This document shows positions 36,501 to 42,114 of a stretch of 42,114 nt of DNA, in pieces. Under the pieces are notes generated by a model. The model searched no databases and had not been told where the DNA came from. It worked only from the letters and a program-made list of their open reading frames with translations. A program made the position numbers and the translations under genes. This stretch comes from a virus, in IMG/VR virus record IMGVR_UViG_3300045972_000802, positions 1-42,114 of that record; one strand, written 5' to 3'. The stretch's first letter is position 1; each line of letters opens with the position of its first letter.

Positions 36501-37490
36501 GACTCACTCAAAAAAGTTGCCGATGCCATGGGCAAAGTCGTTGACAACGCCCTCTCTGCTGCCAATGCCATCCGGGATATTCAGGGAGGTACGCTCTCGA
36601 CTGATTCCTTGGAAGTAAAGTATCGACGTGCCATGCAGGCATTCAGTACCAACAGCGATTCCAGCCAGTCCGGGGCTCTGGGTAAAAACCTGTTGTCCTT
36701 ATCTCAGCAGTACAACGCCTCCGGAGCGGGATATCAGACTGATTACGCCACGGTCATGTCAAAGCTTAACCAGTTGACCGGGCTCACCAACACAACCCAG
36801 CCGATCGATCAGCAGATCTCGTTGTTGCAGGATATCAAAGACGCCTTGACACTGGATGGTGCCAAGCTGATCACGACGGTTAAGGACATCAATGGGGCAA
36901 CGACGGTATTTATCAGCAATACTTCTACGGGAGGTACTTCATCTGGCGGAGTTACTGATGTTTTGAGCGGTCTGCCTACCACTGCCACCGCGCAATCCGA
37001 CGCAGCTATGCGGGCAAAGGCCGGGTCAATTGCTCAGGATGTTATGCTGATGGGGGCCGGGTTGTTGTCTCAAAATCTGCAATACGACCTATCCGGAAAA
37101 ACGGTAAACGGGAATAACGCTCCAGACGGCACTGTAGGCACTGGAGACGCCATTACATGGATGAGGCTGGCCAACGGCTCATTGAAGTGGAGCGATCTCG
37201 GCCTCCCCGCTTTTGCCCAGGGCGGCATTACTTCTGGATTGTCATTCGCTGGTGAATCAGGACCGGAGGCAGTTGTACCGTTGCCGGATGGTCGTCGAAT
37301 TCCGGTTCAGATGGTTGGATCAGCAGATAATAAGGAATCGCTGGAAGAGCTGAGAGAACAGAACCGCCTACTGCGGGCGCTGTTGAATGTATCCCAGGCA
37401 GGATTTGTACGGGTTGTTGATGCCACCGAGAAAACCGCCAACTCAACCAAAGGGCTGGAAAAACAGACCAGATTACAGGCGGCAGCATGA
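33504..37490 (+). CDS. Tail tape measure protein, 1328 aa
   Basis: It sets tail length and is ejected with DNA. Features are the length, long Ala-rich helical regions (for example residues 45-200 and 400-620), a hydrophobic segment near residues 735-765 (ALPYVAAAAAVYAGIKAY) that may insert in the membrane, and the C-terminal GLSFAGESGPEAVVPLPDGR typical of tape measures. The known ruler relation of about 0.15 nm per residue predicts a tail near 200 nm, longer than lambda. The start has GAGGTAA. It overlaps the tail-tip gene by 4 nt. Confidence 0.92.
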   Translation: MAPLSEVRIGFGVDGDDKVNSALEAISRSVKGIGEDTGQLAAKTQSATEIMASSFEKATGYIKTGAAALAAWQISKYMQEATMLAARVETLNVVMKVVGNNAGYTGSQMEAYASGVKKVGITTQESMNALVKMAGAQMDLSKASALARVAQNAAVIGATNSSEAFGRMIQGIQSGEVEILKTLGLNVQFEQGYKKTAGALGKTSAELSSAEKTASRMNEVLEYGVNIAGAYEASMTTAGKAIASLARPAEEIKLALGTMLTPALNDGVSDLTRSLNALADALVSNKDLLQDMGFWFKYAYFIGKTAVLEVANAFLIAENAANSLGGAVASAMYLLQGGSMNSRNPFAGWVDWFTANAANIKSDIDGINKEISDSYNKLSSFGVGGRTDEQEASTIAAGNARRAKQRAEELAAQAQKAAEAEINSYNQFTVAFNKKIEAIDASDPSLTKYEQTMQKLKNEEDEMAAAYPKQAVEIAKLFRWVKQVTDERERLAAIIAAESGIDSAESFGKGFKAVGKEMVAAMKSYNAARSLQIELDLSAINTQEKFYQLSAGDAATERIAKLNESLVLEQEAFAAIEDSTTAEETRLQIRTKISSINDKILEQQKALYDATPIGGMTNAIQSYAKTAEDIGAQVNSAFTNAFKGMEDALMNFVTTGAVNFKSLANSIISDIIRITTIKPLVNSLAGTLGSLLMPSLSSAGSLQEAGLNTAIPAVLQPGAEFSLTAESTASLTSGLGSTISAALPYVAAAAAVYAGIKAYTPVYNNSTDVGKGTSLALASNPLGWGALALNWATGGGLLGTKWNNTAGGVSLGVENGTVSGQSYVDSERKKAWFGGTDHRTDYGALDSKWSDMLNQQFSAVKDSIYTKSAALGITISQSAMDGYNSAATKINLSGLDSEGQQKAVSEYFRKISNEAIKLLVPDIERLTHLGEDYTAAYERMNALKLTNNNLLMEELKLIGQEGSASYLSLLNTQRQAELLGMDDSTKAIKERIWALQDEKDSLKKVADAMGKVVDNALSAANAIRDIQGGTLSTDSLEVKYRRAMQAFSTNSDSSQSGALGKNLLSLSQQYNASGAGYQTDYATVMSKLNQLTGLTNTTQPIDQQISLLQDIKDALTLDGAKLITTVKDINGATTVFISNTSTGGTSSGGVTDVLSGLPTTATAQSDAAMRAKAGSIAQDVMLMGAGLLSQNLQYDLSGKTVNGNNAPDGTVGTGDAITWMRLANGSLKWSDLGLPAFAQGGITSGLSFAGESGPEAVVPLPDGRRIPVQMVGSADNKESLEELREQNRLLRALLNVSQAGFVRVVDATEKTANSTKGLEKQTRLQAAA

Positions 37491-40400
37491 GCGAGTACCT
37501 GGCTGAAATAGATGCATTCGATCCGCAGGGGTGGAATTTGTATTCTTCGTCAACATCTGTGGCCCCTGTTGTTAATAGCTCTAAATCAGCACAAACAGCA
37601 GATGGCTTTATCATCTCAGGTATCGCGGCGAATACCGGTGTTATCCGCCTCGCCAATTTGTTACCTAGTAACGGCACATTTACCGTTAGTTTTGATGCGC
37701 AAACTGATTCTAGTGCCGCAAATACCTTTGCCCTCGATTTTTGCGATTCACCGCTTGTCGGTTTTTCTTTGACTACTTCATTTCAGCATTTCAGTTTCAC
37801 ATTTACTATCTCAAATTGGACGCTGGCTGTTTACAATTTTATTGATATTAATGGGCTAGGTGCCCAGAACCATATTTTTACCAACTTCATTGTTGAATAC
37901 GGCTCGATTGAAACGGTGTGGAGTACGCAGATGCTGGGGCGGAATCTTCTGCCAAATTCAATGCGTATGGAACATTCAACCGCCTATGGATTTGCAGGGA
38001 CATCGACCCCCATACCTTTAAAAAAAGGTAAAACATATACATTCACAGCCAATGGTAGATCAACAGCCTTGGCCAATTCGCAAGGACATTGGTTAGAACC
38101 TATCATCTATGATGGCTCTTGGCTGGTTCTGAATAACGCAATTGTAATCAATGAATTAGTTGACACAACCAAATCTATTACATTCATTGCCCCTTCCGAT
38201 GTCATTGTTATTGTATCTTCTTACCTATTTCCTGCTGGAGGAACTAGAACAGGGGAGGTTTTCTTAAACTGGTACAAACTCGAAGAGGGGGCAACATCAA
38301 CAGCCTGGAGTCCCGCACCAGAGGACAACATCAACAAGGGCTTTACCCGCAAATTATGTTTCTCCGCTTCCGGCTGCATTGCCGTCGGTCGCTACTACGA
38401 ACCCCGCCTTCTTAATCCCGGTAGTCTCAAAATGATGATGTTCTCCGATGGTACAACCATGGGCGCCTCTACGCTCGGCTACGGGGAGCTGTCACTGGTC
38501 AATACCGATGGCGGGCTGGATTATTTACTTGATGCTGGGATCAGCGGGAGGAGTGCCGTGATAAAGGAATTGATAGCTGGTGCGGCTGTGCTGTTGATGA
38601 GTTGCAGTTCCGAGCAGGTGACACTGGACAGCAGCACTGTGAACATCAGAATAAAAGACCCACAGCAGGCGTTCACGGTACCGGTGCAGCCAAATAAGTA
38701 CGCGGGGAATAATGCCCTTCCTGACGGTGTCGAAGGTGTCGCCGATATTGCCGGTAAACCGAAACCGATCCTGCTTGGTGAAGTATCCAACGCCACGCCG
38801 ATCTGCGTCAACACCTCCAGGTTGATCTACCAGCTGCGCGATGGTGCATTGTTCTCAATCCCAAATGTGTACGACAGTGGCGTTTCCCTGACAGCCGGGT
38901 CTCCATACACGAGCTTCGCTGATATGCAGGCTAATCCACCAAATGCGGGTGAGTACCGGGCATATCTGGCGGGCGGCATGTTCCGGTTGGGATCGTCTCC
39001 TTTTGGGGCAGTCACAGCTGATGGGATACAGGGCGCAACTGCAGCTGACCGTACCGCGGCAAAGGTTGCTCTTGCTATCTTGTCAAAGGCATCTTTCACC
39101 AGTTACGATTCGGCTTCGTTTGCGGCCCTTGATACGCTTAATAACTCAGTAATCGGCATTTACATCACTGATGAAACCACCGTCGCGGTTGCACTTGATG
39201 AGGTGGTTAACAGCATTGGAGCATATTACGGATTTGATGCCGCGAATACGCTCCATGTCGGGCGACTGGATGCCCCGGTAGCCGCACCTATTGTCACTCT
39301 CACCGATTCTGAAATCCGCTCGATTGATCGTCTGGCAACGCAGGATGAGGGAAGAGGTGTACCAACCTGGAAAACGACCATTAACTATGACAAAAACTAC
39401 ACGGTGCAGGGGGCCAGCAACTTAGCCGGCGGGGTCTTTGCCAACCCTGCGTGGAACACAGCTTCTCTCCTGGCGAAACGCTCCTGGTCGGGAATGTGCT
39501 ACGGCAACGGTACTTTTGTGATGATGGACAGTGCCAATGCGACAACGGTGTGTATCACCTCCACCGACGGTTATAACTGGGTTGAACGGACGGTGCCCAC
39601 TACCGGTTATGGTGGATATACAGATGTTGCCTATGGCAACGGTGTCTTCGTAGCTGTTGGTTCAGACGGTAAGGCCCTTACTTCAACAAATGGGATTAGC
39701 TGGACCCAGCGTACCATCTTTGCGGGATCCAATTTCTCTCCGATCAGATTGGTTTTCGGGAATGGTGTTTTTGTCGCTGTCGGTATTTGGTCATCTACTC
39801 AGCAGAACATAGCGGTATCGACTAACGGCATTACCTGGGTAGACAAGACATTTACCGCCGATCTGATCTCCTCGCTTGCTTTTGGCAATGGAAGATTCGT
39901 GGCAATCGGTGGTCAACCAGGCATCAGCAATTCTGTTTTGACTTCTCCAGATGGCTACACATGGTCTACCGTTGTCACAACAGGCGAGGGCGGCAATAAT
40001 TGGTCAGATATCACGTATGGCAACGGTATCTTTGTTGCGGTCGAGGGGTCAAGTGCTGCATCCAGCCGTTCAAGGACATCGACGGACGGCGTCACCTGGA
40101 CGATGACCCAGATGCCGACTTCCGATTATTGGTGCGGTATATCGTATGGTAACGGGGTCTTTGTCGCTATTGAAAACCGGCGGGGGATGTCGGTCGTGAG
40201 CACTGATGGTGTGACCTGGCAGCCGGTCAACATGCCATCCACATACTTTTGGTATCGTCTGTTCTTTGGGAAGGGTTTGTTTATCACACCAGCCCCGACT
40301 GTATCAATTGCGGCAGTATATAAAATCACCTCTGGGCAATTGTTGAGAGCGTATGCATCAAAACAGTATCGAACTGTATTGGCCCTAGATCCCGCAATAA

Positions 40401-40684
40401 AAACAACCTATCTGAACGCCTCAGAAATCACCATCAATACTCTGGTTAAGTCACCAGCGGCGGCTCAGGCCGAAGCGACACGTCAGCTGAACCTGCGCAA
40501 AGTACGCCGGGATTATATTTCGATAAAAGTAAAACGGAATGCTCTTGCGATAATCCCAAATCTTGGTGATGTGGTCTCAATTCAATATCCGCGCTACGGG
40601 TACGATGCCGGCAAAAAGTTTGTGGTGATTGGCTTTACCATGCTTCTCGATTCTAATGACATCATCATTCAGTTGTGGGGTTAA
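37487..40684 (+). CDS. Tail-tip protein with carbohydrate-binding-like and propeller-like domains, 1065 aa
   Basis: Residues about 15-285 form two jelly-roll-like modules, each ending in the FIVEYGSIETVW or KLEEGATSTAWSPAPE type of motif common in phage adsorption proteins. Residues 285-660 are the tail structural part (FTRKLCFSASGCIAVGRYY, then VPVQPNKY). Residues about 665-945 hold seven repeats built around YGNGVFVAVG with interspersed SxDGxTWT, consistent with a seven-bladed propeller. The end (ALDPAIKTTYLNASE, then PRYGYDAGKKFVVIG) returns to tail-core sequence. It probably binds the receptor. The first third is AT-rich, the middle GC-rich, so the gene looks mosaic. Confidence 0.7.
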   Translation: MSEYLAEIDAFDPQGWNLYSSSTSVAPVVNSSKSAQTADGFIISGIAANTGVIRLANLLPSNGTFTVSFDAQTDSSAANTFALDFCDSPLVGFSLTTSFQHFSFTFTISNWTLAVYNFIDINGLGAQNHIFTNFIVEYGSIETVWSTQMLGRNLLPNSMRMEHSTAYGFAGTSTPIPLKKGKTYTFTANGRSTALANSQGHWLEPIIYDGSWLVLNNAIVINELVDTTKSITFIAPSDVIVIVSSYLFPAGGTRTGEVFLNWYKLEEGATSTAWSPAPEDNINKGFTRKLCFSASGCIAVGRYYEPRLLNPGSLKMMMFSDGTTMGASTLGYGELSLVNTDGGLDYLLDAGISGRSAVIKELIAGAAVLLMSCSSEQVTLDSSTVNIRIKDPQQAFTVPVQPNKYAGNNALPDGVEGVADIAGKPKPILLGEVSNATPICVNTSRLIYQLRDGALFSIPNVYDSGVSLTAGSPYTSFADMQANPPNAGEYRAYLAGGMFRLGSSPFGAVTADGIQGATAADRTAAKVALAILSKASFTSYDSASFAALDTLNNSVIGIYITDETTVAVALDEVVNSIGAYYGFDAANTLHVGRLDAPVAAPIVTLTDSEIRSIDRLATQDEGRGVPTWKTTINYDKNYTVQGASNLAGGVFANPAWNTASLLAKRSWSGMCYGNGTFVMMDSANATTVCITSTDGYNWVERTVPTTGYGGYTDVAYGNGVFVAVGSDGKALTSTNGISWTQRTIFAGSNFSPIRLVFGNGVFVAVGIWSSTQQNIAVSTNGITWVDKTFTADLISSLAFGNGRFVAIGGQPGISNSVLTSPDGYTWSTVVTTGEGGNNWSDITYGNGIFVAVEGSSAASSRSRTSTDGVTWTMTQMPTSDYWCGISYGNGVFVAIENRRGMSVVSTDGVTWQPVNMPSTYFWYRLFFGKGLFITPAPTVSIAAVYKITSGQLLRAYASKQYRTVLALDPAIKTTYLNASEITINTLVKSPAAAQAEATRQLNLRKVRRDYISIKVKRNALAIIPNLGDVVSIQYPRYGYDAGKKFVVIGFTMLLDSNDIIIQLWG

Positions 40685-40687
40685 TTT

Positions 40688-41494
40688 ATGAGCAATGTAA
40701 TTATTTCACATCAGGATTATACGTTGGGTGCAACCATCTCTGGCGGCATATGGCAAGGCGCATTACCGTTATCAAATATTCAAAACCCCCTACTGAGTAA
40801 AAAATCCAGATCAACAAATGTTGCCACTGTTGAATTCTATGTTGATCTTGGCTCAGCAAAGGCGATACGGATCATTTCTTTGTGCGCACACAACCTTTCT
40901 CCAACAGGGATTTTGCGTATCAGGGGTTATTCTGATGCCACCTACACCACCCAGGTATTTGGTGCTGGGTTTGATGCCAGTGTTTGGCCTGCGGGGTTTA
41001 CAGCAACACAGGTGCAACAGTACCCTAAGAATTATACACTTGTTCTACCTAGCGTCCTAACGGCCCGTTGGTGGTATTTTAACCTGATGGATGCATCAAA
41101 TCCGGATGGGTATATGGAAATGGGTCGCCTATGGCTAGGATCAGCTGACTTTGAGCCAGCAACCGGCATATCATACGGTCTGAAACTTGGTTACGAATCG
41201 CGGGATATTATCGAAGAGAGCCTGGGCGGAGTGCCCTGGGGATCTAAAAAGACTCCCCGGCGGGTTTTGTCCGGGGAGTTCAATACACTAACTATAACAG
41301 AAAAACGCCAGGCATTAATCCAGCAGAAAAAACTAACAACCACCGAGGAGGCCTTCTGGATCTCCGACAGTGCTGCTACCGCTGATGATATGCTGCTCGA
41401 AGCTTTCCCTTGTTTTATCCGGCAACCATCTCCACTCAGTTATCCCTATTATACTAACTACAACATGGCGATTGAGGTGGTAGAGCGGGTATAA
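40688..41494 (+). CDS. Distal tail protein with galactose-binding-like fold, 268 aa
   Basis: The pattern NVATVEFYVDLGSAKAIRIISL followed by LRIRGYSDATYTT resembles the F5/8-type C (galactose-binding-like) beta sandwich seen in tail and baseplate proteins. The second half (RRVLSGEFNTLTITEKR, then EAFWISDSA) is typical of lambda-like phage tail proteins next to the tip gene. It begins 3 bp after the tip stop. It is probably the last virion gene. Confidence 0.6.
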   Translation: MSNVIISHQDYTLGATISGGIWQGALPLSNIQNPLLSKKSRSTNVATVEFYVDLGSAKAIRIISLCAHNLSPTGILRIRGYSDATYTTQVFGAGFDASVWPAGFTATQVQQYPKNYTLVLPSVLTARWWYFNLMDASNPDGYMEMGRLWLGSADFEPATGISYGLKLGYESRDIIEESLGGVPWGSKKTPRRVLSGEFNTLTITEKRQALIQQKKLTTTEEAFWISDSAATADDMLLEAFPCFIRQPSPLSYPYYTNYNMAIEVVERV

Positions 41495-41506
41495 AACGTG
41501 TTCTTC

Positions 41507-41536
41507 TTGACAATTATCGGCAATTCGGGGTATTGA
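41507..41536 (+). promoter_or_regulatory. Candidate sigma-70 promoter upstream of the tRNA
   Basis: TTGACA (41507-41512) is a perfect -35, followed after 18 bp by TATTGA (41531-41536), a fair -10. Transcription would begin about 85 bp before the tRNA gene at 41629. No ORF of note lies between 41495 and 41628. Confidence 0.4.
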
Positions 41537-41628
41537 ATACAAAGATTTTAGGGCATTTTTAAGGGGTTTTTGTAGCGGTAAACAGTTCTCGATGCCTTTA
41601 AACAAGCGCCTTACGGTAAAAAATCATT

Positions 41629-41704
41629 GCCATTTTAGCTCAGTTGGTAGAGCACATCACTCGTAATGATGAGGTCGTCGGTTCGATTCCGACAAATGGC
41701 TCCA
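41629..41704 (+). tRNA. tRNA-Thr(CGT)
   Basis: A 76-nt cloverleaf: acceptor GCCATTT with AAATGGC, D stem GCTC/GAGC with loop AGTTGGTA, anticodon stem CATCA/TGATG with loop CTCGTAA (anticodon CGT, reads ACG), variable loop AGGTC, T stem GTCGG/CCGAC with TTCGATT, then T and an encoded CCA. All stems pair without mismatch. It lies 134 bp after the last tail gene and may be a host integration target or a phage-borne tRNA. Confidence 0.95.
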
Positions 41705-41711
41705 GAAAATC

Positions 41712-41746
41712 AAGAGGTTACTGCATTTGCGGTAACCTCTTTTTTG
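41712..41746 (+). terminator. Rho-independent terminator after the tRNA
   Basis: AAGAGGTTAC (41712-41721) pairs perfectly with GTAACCTCTT (41732-41741), with a 10-nt loop, and the T-run continues to 41745. This is a textbook intrinsic terminator 7 nt after the tRNA CCA end. Confidence 0.9.
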
Positions 41747-41817
41747 TTGTAAGGTTTGCTTCAACCTGGCTATCATCTTGTAGAACAACACAAAAATATG
41801 GTTACAGGAGGGAGAAT

Positions 41818-42114
41818 ATGAGTTCATATATGGCTGTGTGGTTTGTTGTTGTGGTTACTGCGTTTCAGCTTTCAGGAAATGCGACATGGTACATCGGTGA
41901 TGCGCGGTGCCCACCGCCACCGGATGATGGCAGATATTCGGCTCCGTATGATGTGCAGGAGCATCGCCAGGAGTTTCCAACATTTTTCGGTGCAGACAGA
42001 CCGGGGTGGTCATGTTCATATATGCGGGACGATGGCGTCATTGTTCAGTACGGTGATAGCCGGACTCCGCAACAGCAATGGATGGATGTGTGGGGCAACT
42101 CTCAGGATAATTGA
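41818..42114 (+). CDS. Small exported or membrane-anchored protein, 98 aa
   Basis: ATG 41818 follows AGGAGGGAGAAT; an in-frame reading from 41644 would run across the tRNA. Residues about 4-20 are a hydrophobic signal-type segment (YMAVWFVVVVTAFQL), followed by a polar domain with two cysteines near residues 31 and 66 and a CPPPPDDG motif. A disulfide-bonded periplasmic or outer-surface protein is likely. It could be a phage moron or a host gene beyond the prophage end. Its stop is the last base of the window. Confidence 0.6.
   Translation: MSSYMAVWFVVVVTAFQLSGNATWYIGDARCPPPPDDGRYSAPYDVQEHRQEFPTFFGADRPGWSCSYMRDDGVIVQYGDSRTPQQQWMDVWGNSQDN

Noticed and set aside
41485-41500. GGTAGAGCGGG near the end of the distal tail gene, similar to a tRNA D-arm
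   Set aside because: It is coding sequence (EVVERV) and does not match the nearby tRNA beyond a few bases, so it is not an attachment-site repeat.
41761-41800. Possible promoter upstream of the 41818 gene (TTGCTT with TGTAGA)
   Set aside because: The -10 match is poor, and AT-rich DNA gives many equally good pairs.
1-42114. CRISPR array, insertion sequence, integrase or CI repressor
   Set aside because: I looked for repeat-spacer structures, transposase or tyrosine/serine recombinase motifs and a peptidase-type repressor, and saw none. The short tandem arrays have no spacers.

Overview
The window is most of the genome of a lambda-like temperate siphovirus, present either as a prophage or as free phage DNA. 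Head and tail genes are recognisable (GpA-type terminase, gpB-type portal, S49 protease/scaffold, gpD and gpE homologues, tape measure, tail tip). The host looks like a Gram-negative, moderately GC-rich bacterium. Gene style suggests a Desulfuromonadales/Geobacter-type deltaproteobacterium, but that is weak inference and nothing in the sequence proves it. No integrase and no CI-type repressor is visible.

Layout. 1-1366: small genes around a divergent control point (minus-strand coiled-coil/zinc-ribbon protein at 773-1099, Cro-like HTH protein at 1151-1366). 1431-7811: an early rightward operon in which almost every start overlaps the previous stop. It begins with a CII-like regulator, continues through several tiny genes and ends with replication: a zinc-ribbon/TOPRIM primase, a small P-loop NTPase, a DUF6948-like protein, a Gly-Ser/Asp/Tyr repeat protein and a D5/P4-type helicase. 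7812-8141: a non-coding stretch with twelve copies of an 8-bp word in both orientations, a candidate replication origin. 8142-8999: a gpZ-like minor tail protein, followed by a possible packaging site. 9148-14584: a PRTRC-like cassette (ParB-related, ThiF-related) encoding a ParB protein, a protein-F-like protein, an E2-like protein, an E1/ThiF-like enzyme, two small unknowns and a ubiquitin-like protein that ends in glycine. 14587-17889: small accessory genes (Lar-like zinc ribbons, a frameshifted YopX, a DUF3310-MazG fusion) and a candidate structured RNA.

17886-26227: DNA packaging and head (small and large terminase, connector, portal, protease with nested scaffold, decoration, major capsid, head-tail joining). 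26316-30960: lysis genes (two holin candidates, a zinc amidase) interleaved with a beta-helix tailspike. 30960-41494: tail terminator, tail tube, two tail-assembly chaperone frames joined by a probable -1 frameshift, a 1328-residue tape measure, a large tail-tip protein carrying a seven-repeat propeller-like domain, and a distal tail protein. 41629-41704: tRNA-Thr(CGT) with its own terminator. 41818-42114: a small exported protein.

How it works together: the regulators govern an early operon that makes the primase and helicase; these probably act at the repeat region next to the helicase gene. The ParB-like protein together with a repeat-type origin, and the lack of an integrase, raise the possibility of a plasmid-like (phage-plasmid) prophage. 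The E1-E2-Ubl set predicts that the phage conjugates a small protein to an unknown target. This is the most unusual content of the window.
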